The notes under the pieces were generated by a model that was not told the DNA's origin, ran no database searches, and was given only the letters and a program-made list of their open reading frames with translations. From a bacterium (GTDB lineage: Bacteria > Latescibacterota > UBA2968 > GCA-2709665): a stretch of 8,201 bases of DNA. Both the position numbers and the translations under genes were made by a program. The stretch is from NCBI GenBank assembly GCA_027619145.1, contig JAQCGA010000152.1, positions 1-8,201 of the forward strand. The letters run 5' to 3'. Below are positions 1 to 6,560 of the stretch, in pieces. Within the stretch, counting starts at the first letter, position 1; each line of letters begins with the position of its first letter.

Positions 1-3000
1 TGGATCCTTCTATGTTTGCAGGTAAAATTGCAGCTTGGAAGCGTGCGGCGAAGCTGGCGGCGGTCCAGCAGGACGACGGGGACGACGAAGAGGAGGCCCT
101 TTTGAGCGCGGGTGTCCGGGTAGCGCCGCTGAAGTCCGATTTCACCTACGGGCTGCGGTTCGTGCCCGATGGGCGGTATTTCGTGGTTGGTACGGCGAGT
201 TTTGGAAGCGGGGCGGATTACGTCGATACGTTCGGGTACCTGGATGCGAACGGCGACGGGAAGGCGGACCCGGTGGAGGGGGTCGGTGGGAAGAGCGTAG
301 CCAATATCAACATTCCCCTGCACCGGTTTGACCAGGCCGGCGGCGGCGGTGGAGGGCCGCAGGTGGCGCAGGGGCCGATTTCCGTGGTGGACAAGAACCG
401 GCGGTTGCTGGGCCTCCAGGGGCCGAACTTTGTGGTACCCCGGGCGGATCTGGAGGTGGTTTTGCCGGACGGCCGGACGACGACGGTGGCGCAGGCGGGA
501 CTTTCCGGACAGATCGTGAAGGGAACGAGGGTGGCCGTGGAGGTTCAGCAATCGCAGGAAGGTCCGCTGGCGGCCGTGCGCATTCGCATACTGGGGCAGG
601 GCGATACGCCGCCTGGGGGGCCGAACCAGCTGGTGGGCGCGGTTGAGACTGCGGACCTCCAGAACGGCAAGGTGAGCCTGGCCGGGCCGTTGTTCCTGCT
701 GACGGACGGGACGGTGTTTCTGAACGAAGAAAACAATCCGATGCAGTTTTCGGACCTGCGGATCGGGACCGTGGTGGAAGTGGAAGGGGGGCCGAACCTG
801 CCAAACGACGAGTTGCCGACGGCCGTAAGGGTGAAGCGCGTATCCGGCGGTGGCGGCGGTGGCGGGGGACAGGCGGCAGCCTTCAACGGTACGCTGCTGC
901 GCGTTGTAGAGCCCCAGGGCGAAAAGCTGGGTCGGCTGGTGTTGAGCGGACCGGTGTTCTCATTCGACGCGTTCGGAACCCAGGTGATCGGGCCGGCACC
1001 GGATCGCCGCAGGCTCAGCGTGCGGGACCTTCAGCAGAGTACGCAGGTGGTGGTGTTGTTTCAGGAATCGAAAGAGCCCGGACGTCCGCCGCTGGCCGTC
1101 CAGATCAAGGTGCTGGGAGCCGGGGAGTCGGTACCGGCGCCTACGGCCGGACAGCCTCAGTTCGTAGGCCCGGTGGCTTCCATCAATTTTGAAAACAACC
1201 GCATCCAGATGGCGTTTCCGATCGCGTTCAATGCGCAGACCGTGTACGTGGACGAAGCCGGCAACAGCCTCTCCCGGGCGGATATCCAGCCGGGGGCACA
1301 ACTTGCCGTAACAACGGCCCCGACACAGGTCGGGGTGCCCGTTGCGCGCCAGGTCAAGAGGCTTCGTTCGGTGGACAACCAGCCGCCGGAGCAGATTCTG
1401 AATGCGGTGTTTGTGACCCCGAACGGCGATGTCCCGATGAAGAATGCCATCGGGGTGCCCCTGAACGCGCAGGTGCGCGTCGAGTTCGACCGTCCGTTGA
1501 ACGAGCAGGCTCTGGAATCCATCGAAGGCTACATCTACGAACTTGGTGAAGACGGCGAAGATGTGGAGTTGAGCACCCGCATCGACGGCGGAAGGCTGGT
1601 GGTGGAGATGACCCTGAAGGCCGACACGGTCTACGAAGCGGTGATCGTCCTGGAGAACGGCGTTGAGTTTTTTGCCCAGTTCTCCACGGGGCAAACCCTG
1701 CCGGCGATGGAAGTGGTGTCGATCTCCCCCGAGAACGGAACATCGGGGGTGGCAACGAAAACCAGCATCTCTGTGACTTTTAACCGCCCGATCGACCAGG
1801 AGGACGGCGAGGTCAACGCGGATCTGTTCGTTCTTCCGACGCCGTTGAGCGGAGAGATCTCGTCCGAAGACCTGGAGATCAGTGCGGACGGGATGACGGT
1901 TTCTGTGGATGTGGAACTGGAGGCCGACCGGACCTACCTTGTGGTGGTCTACGACGCCGCGAGCACCGACGGATTCCAGATGCGGACGCTGGTCAAGAGC
2001 CGGTTCTCCACCGGCACACTGGGCACGGGCAGGGTGACCGCAAACTTTGACAACCCACCGGGTGTGTTTTTGTCTCCGAACCCCCGGGAATGGATCGGTT
2101 ATGCCTATCTGTTGCCGGATACGCTGGACGTTGAAAACCTGGAGGGAGATGAAACCGACCGGCTGGGCGTGGCATTCGATGTGGTGGAAGGCGGGATGGG
2201 GGTAGAGATCCAGAACGTACCGGCGGGGCATTATTTTATTGAAGGGTTCATGTTCATCGAGCACGGCCCCGGTGGCACGGAACTGGGTCTTCTGGGAGTG
2301 TACGAAGATGCGGCGGGCGATCCCATCGTCCTGGATATGGTGGAGGGGGGCACGGTCAACGTCCGGATCAAGCTGAAGTCGGAACTGCGTTTGACCGACA
2401 GCAAGCCGAAGCCGGGGCAGGGCGGTGTGGCCTCCGGCCGGACGCAGCTTTCCCTGCAGTTCTCGGAGCCTTTGCAGGTGAACCGGGGTGTGATGGCGTT
2501 GAATATGAAGATCGACCCGCCCATTCAGGGCTTCGACCCGAGGCGGGATCTTCTGATTAACCGGGAAGATCCGCGCAAGGTAGAGGCCAGGGTGACGCTG
2601 GCGGCAAATACCGATTATCTTCTGACGGTCCTCTACGCCCAGGGCGTATCGGGCGCGGGGTTGTCCGACGTGGCGGACATTCCGTTCAGCACGCGGACGC
2701 AGTTCGTGGCCGGCAGCATCGCCGGAAAGGTGACCCTGTCCGACGGCAGTACGCCGAAAGGCTCGATCATTCTGGGCAACCTGGTAAACGGAAGGCGTGC
2801 CTCCGAGGTCAAGGTTCGCAAAGACGGGACCTACGAGTTTGCGAACGTTCCCGAAGGGACGTACGGTGTGTTTGCGGAATTGACTCTGGACGACGGACGC
2901 AAGGCGGCGGGCCTTCTGGACAAGGATCAGGACGGGAAAGCCGACCCGCTGAAGCTGGCAGCCGGCGACAAGCTGGCGGGCCAGGACTTCGCTGTGACCG

Positions 3001-5213
3001 TGGCGCAGGCGCCTGCGCCGGGTGGAACGGGCGAGAACGCGAATGCGACCCTCTCGTTCGATTTCGACACCGCCAAAGGTGACGGCAAGCAGTCGGTTGG
3101 GCAGATCAGCGCCGGCGACGAGTTTTCCGTGGCGGTGTACGCGCAGAACGTGTCGAGCCTGATCGGGTATGACGTGAAGGTGGCTTTCGACACCACGAAG
3201 GTTACGCTGCAACTGGTGGACGAAGCAACCGAGAGCGAGGGCACTAGCGCCCTGGATCAGGGCGGCGGCCTGGGCGCGTTCATCGGCTCGGTGGGCAAAG
3301 GAACCGCGAACCTGTCCGGTGTGATCCTGGGATCGTCCGAAAAGGTGGCCGTGTCCGGGAGCGGATTGCTGGGCGTGATGCAGTTCGTGGCGCTGGAGAC
3401 CTTTACTTCTGGCGAGACCTCTCTGTCGATCCAGTCGGCCGTGATGCAGGGGCTTACTGCGGCGGACTCGGTGAAATCCGATGCCGCGGGCACGATCAGC
3501 GTTCAGCAGTTGACCACCTCAATCGAATTGACGGCCGATCCTGGCATTATTTCGGCCACCGGCACGGATTCGGCAACGGTCCAGGCGCAACTTCTGGACC
3601 TGAACAGCGTGCTGGAGAGCAGCGATAATTCGACGGTGGTTACATTCAGCGTGACCGGCGGTACGGGTACGCTTTCGGCCAGCGAAGTGATGGTTACCGG
3701 CGGCGTGGCGAAGGTCAAGCTGACGAGCAGCACCTCCGGCACGGTGACCGTGCAGGCCAGCGCAACCGGTGCGAAGAGCGTGACCACGTCCGTCGTCGTT
3801 CAGTCCACGAGCGGCACCGTACCTTCCGGCCCGGCAGGGCCTATTGCGCTGGACCTGAATACGGCCGCCGGCGACCAGGAGGAAAGGACGACCTCGACCC
3901 AGCCCAAATCCGGAGAGACAGTGACGGTGGATCTGGTGGCGGTTTCCGGGGCGCTGGATGCAGTGGGCTACGACCTGGACATCAGGTTCGATGCACAGAA
4001 GCTACAGTACAAGGAGGTCAAGGTATCGGACCTGTTCTCCGGCGGATTGTCGATTCCGGTTTCCGGCGACGGGAAAGTACAGATCAGTGTGGTGCTTCTG
4101 GGCAAAACTGCGACAAAAGATGCCGGTAGTATGGGGCAGGTAACGTTTACGGTGCTCCAGGATATCGAGACGACCCAGATTGTGCTGGCATCTGCCTCGT
4201 ACGGCCGGGCCTCGGGGACGGAGAAGCTGACGATCGGTTCCGGCGGGGCCACGGTGGCCTTCGGTGTCAGCAGCAGCACGACGGATAAGCCTACGCCGGA
4301 CTTCGATGGAGACGGCCAAGTCGGTTTCCGAGACTTCGTTCAGTTTGCCCAGCAGTATGGTTCAGTAGCAGGAGACGGGAAGTATGATGCGAAGTTCGAC
4401 CTGGACAGCAGTGGAGACATCGGGTTCCGGGACTTCGTACAGTTCGCGCAGGCCTACGGAAAGCCGGTATCGTCGAAGGCGGCCCTGAAGTCTGTGGGAT
4501 CCCTTTCTTCGCCGTTGAATGGGCATGCGAGTCTGGTGCTGACAACGAGGCCTTCTGTGCATTCTGGAGAAGTGTCAGTGGTTGTTGGACTGGCAGAGGC
4601 CGGGCAGGTAGCCGGTTATGATCTGCGCGTGTCCTACGATGCATCTGCCCTGGAATGGGTGGGTGCGGAAGGATTGGCCGGATCGGTCTTTGTTGCAGGT
4701 GATGACAACCATACAGTAGCCGTACAGCGCCTGGAAGGCAAAGGCGAGGTATTGCTTGCCGATATGCTGCGTATGGCTGTGAAGGGTGAAGGAGACCTGG
4801 TGCGGTTGCGGTTCCGTTTGCTGGATGAGACGGTAACCGGCCGCGTGGAAGTGAGCCAGGCTCTGGTGACGGATGGTCTGGGTCGTGTGGAGGCGTTGCT
4901 GGGTGTGCACGCGGCAGATGTGCGTGCTGTGCCGGGTGCGTTTGCGCTGAACCAGAACTATCCCAACCCATTTAACCCAGAAACGGTGGTGCCGTTTGCA
5001 CTTCCCGAAGCCCGGAATGTGTCGATGGTTATTTACAATGTACTGGGGCAGCAGGTGCGCGTGCTGGCACGTGGTCATCGGGAAGCGGGTTATCACCGAA
5101 TCTCGTGGGACGGCCGGGATGCCCAGGGACGTACGCTGAGCAGTGGAATCTATTTTGTGCGAATGGCGGCAAAAGATTTCGTTGATGTTCGTAAGATGTT
5201 GTTGATTAAGTAG
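1..5213 (+). CDS. Giant multi-domain secreted protein with cohesin-like, dockerin-like and type IX sorting domains (5' partial)
   Basis: The reading frame is open from base 3 to a TAG at 5211-5213. An ATG lies at base 12, but no signal peptide follows it and the frame stays open upstream, so the true start is outside the window. Residue numbers count from that ATG (1733 aa). Modules I see in order: carboxypeptidase-regulatory-like beta module (about 2-105); four DUF5666-like repeats (about 113-455) with poly-Gly linkers at 110-115 and 279-286; Big_5 Ig-like domains (461-560, 561-669, 788-896) ending in FSTG or FSTR; two more regulatory-like modules (671-790, 898-996); cohesin-like domains (1010-1165, 1275-1418, 1503-1640), each with a GYD-x3-[FY]D strand; an invasin/Big_1-like domain (1166-1266); dockerin-like EF loops (1429-1484); and a C-terminal sorting domain (1645-1733). 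By family knowledge such proteins cross the outer membrane by the type IX system and are surface-attached or released. I see no enzymatic domain, so an adhesive, scaffold or matrix role is inference. The gene is followed by its own terminator. Confidence 0.9.
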   Translation, partial: DPSMFAGKIAAWKRAAKLAAVQQDDGDDEEEALLSAGVRVAPLKSDFTYGLRFVPDGRYFVVGTASFGSGADYVDTFGYLDANGDGKADPVEGVGGKSVANINIPLHRFDQAGGGGGGPQVAQGPISVVDKNRRLLGLQGPNFVVPRADLEVVLPDGRTTTVAQAGLSGQIVKGTRVAVEVQQSQEGPLAAVRIRILGQGDTPPGGPNQLVGAVETADLQNGKVSLAGPLFLLTDGTVFLNEENNPMQFSDLRIGTVVEVEGGPNLPNDELPTAVRVKRVSGGGGGGGGQAAAFNGTLLRVVEPQGEKLGRLVLSGPVFSFDAFGTQVIGPAPDRRRLSVRDLQQSTQVVVLFQESKEPGRPPLAVQIKVLGAGESVPAPTAGQPQFVGPVASINFENNRIQMAFPIAFNAQTVYVDEAGNSLSRADIQPGAQLAVTTAPTQVGVPVARQVKRLRSVDNQPPEQILNAVFVTPNGDVPMKNAIGVPLNAQVRVEFDRPLNEQALESIEGYIYELGEDGEDVELSTRIDGGRLVVEMTLKADTVYEAVIVLENGVEFFAQFSTGQTLPAMEVVSISPENGTSGVATKTSISVTFNRPIDQEDGEVNADLFVLPTPLSGEISSEDLEISADGMTVSVDVELEADRTYLVVVYDAASTDGFQMRTLVKSRFSTGTLGTGRVTANFDNPPGVFLSPNPREWIGYAYLLPDTLDVENLEGDETDRLGVAFDVVEGGMGVEIQNVPAGHYFIEGFMFIEHGPGGTELGLLGVYEDAAGDPIVLDMVEGGTVNVRIKLKSELRLTDSKPKPGQGGVASGRTQLSLQFSEPLQVNRGVMALNMKIDPPIQGFDPRRDLLINREDPRKVEARVTLAANTDYLLTVLYAQGVSGAGLSDVADIPFSTRTQFVAGSIAGKVTLSDGSTPKGSIILGNLVNGRRASEVKVRKDGTYEFANVPEGTYGVFAELTLDDGRKAAGLLDKDQDGKADPLKLAAGDKLAGQDFAVTVAQAPAPGGTGENANATLSFDFDTAKGDGKQSVGQISAGDEFSVAVYAQNVSSLIGYDVKVAFDTTKVTLQLVDEATESEGTSALDQGGGLGAFIGSVGKGTANLSGVILGSSEKVAVSGSGLLGVMQFVALETFTSGETSLSIQSAVMQGLTAADSVKSDAAGTISVQQLTTSIELTADPGIISATGTDSATVQAQLLDLNSVLESSDNSTVVTFSVTGGTGTLSASEVMVTGGVAKVKLTSSTSGTVTVQASATGAKSVTTSVVVQSTSGTVPSGPAGPIALDLNTAAGDQEERTTSTQPKSGETVTVDLVAVSGALDAVGYDLDIRFDAQKLQYKEVKVSDLFSGGLSIPVSGDGKVQISVVLLGKTATKDAGSMGQVTFTVLQDIETTQIVLASASYGRASGTEKLTIGSGGATVAFGVSSSTTDKPTPDFDGDGQVGFRDFVQFAQQYGSVAGDGKYDAKFDLDSSGDIGFRDFVQFAQAYGKPVSSKAALKSVGSLSSPLNGHASLVLTTRPSVHSGEVSVVVGLAEAGQVAGYDLRVSYDASALEWVGAEGLAGSVFVAGDDNHTVAVQRLEGKGEVLLADMLRMAVKGEGDLVRLRFRLLDETVTGRVEVSQALVTDGLGRVEALLGVHAADVRAVPGAFALNQNYPNPFNPETVVPFALPEARNVSMVIYNVLGQQVRVLARGHREAGYHRISWDGRDAQGRTLSSGIYFVRMAAKDFVDVRKMLLIK
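15..326 (+). other. Regulatory-like beta module 1 with calcium-type loop
   Basis: Residues about 2-105 of the large protein. The stretch VPDGRYFVVG (52-61) followed by LDANGDGKADP (77-87) matches the later module at 898-996, which has VPEGTYGVFA (947-956) and LDKDQDGKADP (969-979) in the same order. The Asp/Asn spacing in the loop resembles EF-hand-type or thrombospondin type 3 calcium sites. In the two later copies this module follows a Big_5 domain, so a further Big_5 domain may lie just upstream of the window. That inference also supports 5' truncation of the gene here. Confidence 0.5.
348..1376 (+). repeat. Four tandem DUF5666-like beta repeats within the large protein
   Basis: Residues about 113-199, 205-278, 288-371 and 382-453 share one pattern: a short opening strand of the type G-x-[IV] or G-x-[LV]; a central 'G-P-x-F' or 'F-P-I-x-F' segment (GPNFVV, GPLFLL, GPVFSF, FPIAFN); then a 'v-x-v' strand near the end (TRVAVEV, TVVEVEG, TQVVVLF, AQLAVTT); and a closing A-V-[RQ]-[IV]-like strand (AAVRIRILG, TAVRVKRVSG, LAVQIKVLG, VARQVKRL). 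This is the layout of the small all-beta DUF5666 family. The copies are strongly diverged, so this is protein-level rather than DNA-level repetition. Poly-Gly runs lie before copy 1 and between copies 2 and 3. The family's function is not established. Confidence 0.55.
3039..4931 (+). other. Cohesin-like domains (three) flanking an invasin-like and a dockerin-like region
   Basis: Residues about 1010-1165, 1275-1418 and 1503-1640 each have the cohesin-type opening: an extracellular beta strand, a 'G-[DE]-x-[FV]-x-V' segment (SAGDEFSVAV, KSGETVTVDL, HSGEVSVVVG), then GYDVKVAFD (1052-1060), GYDLDIRFD (1319-1327) or GYDLRVSYD (1535-1543). The first two are separated by an Ig-like Big_1/invasin-type domain (about 1166-1266). 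The dockerin-like loops lie between the second and third. Cohesins bind dockerins in cellulosomes, but cohesin-like domains are also widespread in non-cellulosomal surface proteins, and no carbohydrate-active domain is visible here. The fold assignment is fairly secure; binding activity is not known. Confidence 0.65.
4296..4463 (+). repeat. Dockerin-like duplicated calcium-loop segment
   Basis: Residues 1429-1484 carry two EF-hand-type loops: D-F-D-G-D-G-Q-V-G-F-R-D (1430-1441) and D-L-D-S-S-G-D-I-G-F-R-D (1463-1474). Each is followed by the same helix, so the ten residues GFRDFVQFAQ occur identically at 1438-1447 and 1471-1480, 33 residues apart. At DNA level (4323-4352 and 4422-4451) the two copies differ at five third-codon positions, all silent. 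This indicates an old duplication held by selection on the protein. The loops are expected to bind calcium. The arrangement is that of type I dockerins and of the similar 'DFDGDG' segments common in secreted proteins of FCB-related bacteria. Confidence 0.75.
4944..5210 (+). other. Type IX secretion C-terminal sorting domain (FlgD-Ig-like)
   Basis: The last 89 residues of the large protein begin LNQNYPNPFNPET (1646-1658), continue with the Ig-like strands V-x-M-V-I-Y-N-V-L-G-Q-Q-V (1670-1682), then YHRISWDGRDAQGRTLSSGIY (1694-1714, in which W-D-G-R-D and S-S-G-I-Y-F are the hallmark residues), and end in a short basic strand, RKMLLIK. This is the well-known Por/type IX C-terminal domain that directs cargo through the outer membrane in Bacteroidota and related phyla. 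In known systems it is usually cleaved on export. Its presence at the very end shows that the 3' end of the gene is intact. Confidence 0.9.
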
Positions 5214-5234
5214 TTTATCGTGGAATTCTATGGG

Positions 5235-5274
5235 AAGGCCGACCGGTGCTGGGTATGCCGGTCGGCCTTTTTTT
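5235..5274 (+). terminator. Rho-independent terminator of the large gene
   Basis: A perfect 12-bp inverted repeat (AAGGCCGACCGG at 5235-5246 with CCGGTCGGCCTT at 5258-5269) encloses an 11-nt loop. It runs directly into a T tract, with seven T in a row from 5268 to 5274 and three more after one G. It starts 21 nt after the stop codon. This separates the large gene from the chaperone operon. Confidence 0.95.
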
Positions 5275-5290
5275 GTTTCCTGAATTGGGC

Positions 5291-5319
5291 TTGACTTTGG
5301 GGGGGGATTCGTGTATCAT
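5291..5319 (+). promoter_or_regulatory. Probable sigma-70-type promoter for hrcA-grpE-dnaJ
   Basis: TTGACT (5291-5296) and TATCAT (5314-5319) are separated by exactly 17 bp, each one base from the classical -35 and -10 consensus. The spacer holds a run of eight G. The site lies just past the terminator, with an expected transcript start near 5326, giving a leader of about 180 nt. If the organism is Bacteroidota-like its housekeeping sigma factor may prefer other boxes, which lowers confidence. I see no CIRCE element here and no convincing heat-shock-sigma promoter. Confidence 0.55.
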
Positions 5320-5388
5320 TAGTGAGCATATAAATGCAAGGAAATGGGTGGGCAGTTGATTGTGGGGCAAATGTTTAGGTAGTCATTC

Positions 5389-5476
5389 GGTTCTTGAACT
5401 CCCCCAGGTTTTGGAGGCCGAAGGGCTGGCCGTATTTTCGTTGGAGGGCATCCCTCGGCCTCTCCGGGTTCGAGCC
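5389..5476 (+). promoter_or_regulatory. Structured 5' leader hairpin upstream of hrcA
   Basis: Two nested stems can be drawn. The outer one pairs CTTGAACTC (5393-5401) with GGGTTCGAG (5466-5474): nine pairs, two of them G-U. The inner one pairs GAGGCCGA (5414-5421) with TCGGCCTC (5455-5462): eight Watson-Crick pairs, extendable past a bulged A by GGG (5423-5425) with CCC (5452-5454). A competing small hairpin, GAGGG-CAT-CCCTC, lies at 5444-5456. The structure ends about ten bases before the ribosome binding site, which stays unpaired in this fold. It matches no riboswitch I recognise. The pairing is seen in the sequence; a regulatory role is inference. Confidence 0.4.
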
Positions 5477-5486
5477 ACGCGGTGTC

Positions 5487-5498
5487 AGGAGAAGGTGG
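5487..5498 (+). promoter_or_regulatory. Ribosome binding site of hrcA
   Basis: The purine-rich stretch AGGAGAAGGTGG lies 9 nt before the ATG at 5508, with AAGGTGG (5492-5498) at the better distance. It decides the start at 5508 over an in-frame TTG at 5394, which has no such site and would add 38 residues not found in HrcA proteins. Confidence 0.75.
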
Positions 5499-5507
5499 GT
5501 TCATCTT

Positions 5508-6542
5508 ATGGAACAACTCCAACAGCGTGAAGAAAAGATACTGGATACGCTCGTCAGCGCCCATATTTCGACGGGGGAGCCGGTGGGTTCCAGAACCATT
5601 GCCAAGTCCGGTCTTTCGTTAAGCGCGGCAACGGTGCGCAATTCGATGGCGGATCTGGAAGAGAAGGGGTTTCTGAAGCACCCACATACATCGGCAGGCC
5701 GTGTACCTACGGACAAAGGATACCGGTATTACGTAGATAAGGTGATGGCTCAGGAAGATCTGACGGAGCCGGAGAGAGAACTGATCAAGCAGTGCATTCT
5801 CACTCAGATGCGAGAAGGCAATATCGAACGCCTCGTGGAGCAGGTCTCCCGGGTTGTTGCAGATGTTTCCCAGAACCTGGGGCTTGCACTTACGCCCCGG
5901 TTTGAGCGCGGCAAGTTCCAGCGCCTGGAGATGGTTCCGCTTTCTGATTCCAAGATTTTGCTGGTTCTGACCATCGAAGCGGGCCTGGTGAAAACCATGG
6001 TGATGGAAATTGACGCGGCAATTGATCCAACGGACCTGGAAGATACCCGCCGTGTGGTGAATGAGCGGCTGGCCGGGCTTACCGTAGGAGAGATCCGCGC
6101 TTCCGTTGGAGAACGGCTGCGTTCGGTTACCATGGGGGCACCCCGGTTGTTGCGCCTGCTGATGAACAACGCCGAGTCGCTTTTTCGTTTCAGCAGTGCA
6201 GATGATTTACATTTCGGTGGAGCGGGGAATGTTTTCCGGCAGCCTGAGTTCAGTGGCAACCAGAGCGGAATTGTCGCTCTGCTGGGTCTTCTTGAAGCAC
6301 GCGAGCCCATTGCCTCGCTCCTGGACGAACGGCTGGACCGCGAAGGGATCGCCATTACCATTGGCAACGAAAATGCATCACCCGAACTTCAGGGGTGTAG
6401 CGTGTTGACCTCGCGTTACCAGGTGGGCAATGTATCCGGGGTGATTGGAATTATTGGTCCTACCCGAATTGCATATGCTCGGCTGGTACCCCTGCTTAAA
6501 TATATTTCTCATTTAACTGAAGAATTTATCGAACAATCGTAG
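5508..6542 (+). CDS. hrcA: Heat-inducible transcription repressor HrcA
   Basis: A 344-residue protein of normal HrcA length. HrcA binds the CIRCE operator as a dimer and represses class I heat-shock genes (groESL, dnaK operons); its folding depends on GroEL, which links repression to free chaperone. The N-terminal winged helix (about 1-77) shows the family signatures VGSRTIA (26-32), SAATVRNSMADLEEKGFL (39-56) and HPHTSAGRVPTDKGYRYYVD (58-77). A central GAF-like region follows. The C-terminal part has AITIGNEN and GIIGPTRIAYARLVPLLKYI, the conserved dimerisation segment. It is the first gene of the operon, and its TAG stop is embedded in the grpE ribosome binding site. Autoregulation is expected for the family, but no CIRCE inverted repeat is visible in its promoter region. 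Identity is secure. Confidence 0.97.
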   Translation: MEQLQQREEKILDTLVSAHISTGEPVGSRTIAKSGLSLSAATVRNSMADLEEKGFLKHPHTSAGRVPTDKGYRYYVDKVMAQEDLTEPERELIKQCILTQMREGNIERLVEQVSRVVADVSQNLGLALTPRFERGKFQRLEMVPLSDSKILLVLTIEAGLVKTMVMEIDAAIDPTDLEDTRRVVNERLAGLTVGEIRASVGERLRSVTMGAPRLLRLLMNNAESLFRFSSADDLHFGGAGNVFRQPEFSGNQSGIVALLGLLEAREPIASLLDERLDREGIAITIGNENASPELQGCSVLTSRYQVGNVSGVIGIIGPTRIAYARLVPLLKYISHLTEEFIEQS

Positions 6543-6546
6543 GAGG
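6541..6546 (+). promoter_or_regulatory. grpE ribosome binding site overlapping the hrcA stop
   Basis: AGGAGG at 6541-6546 shares two bases with the hrcA TAG stop (6540-6542), which suggests translational coupling. It is 14 nt from the ATG at 6561 (rather long) and only 2 nt from an in-frame GTG at 6549 (too close). I prefer the ATG, but the start is not fully certain. Confidence 0.65.
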
Positions 6547-6560
6547 ACGTGCTGGCGCTT

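Noticed and set aside
12..14. ATG at base 12 as the true start of the large gene
   Set aside because: The frame is open upstream to base 3, no signal peptide follows although the protein has an export domain, and the sequence begins at a module boundary that is internal in the other copies. No clear ribosome binding site can be seen in the 11 bases available.
960..3212. A 750-codon open frame on the - strand
   Set aside because: It lies wholly inside the large + strand gene. Its product is rich in Arg, His, Pro and Gln with no recognisable domain, as expected for the antisense of a GC-rich frame that rarely makes stops. The + strand frame has clear domain signatures throughout.
5391..5415. 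Heat-shock-sigma-like -35 box (CTTGAA at 5393-5398)
   Set aside because: No matching -10 box of the CCCCAT type appears at a proper distance downstream, and the bases are used in the leader stem.
5466..5476. tRNA T-loop-like GGGTTCGAGCC
   Set aside because: The flanking bases do not form a full five-pair T stem, and I could not build anticodon, D or acceptor stems around it. The segment is better explained by pairing with 5393-5401.
5394..5507. N-terminal extension of HrcA from a TTG at 5394
   Set aside because: The extra 38 residues are Trp/Arg-rich and not HrcA-like, there is no ribosome binding site at 5394, and a good one precedes the ATG at 5508, where the conserved protein begins.
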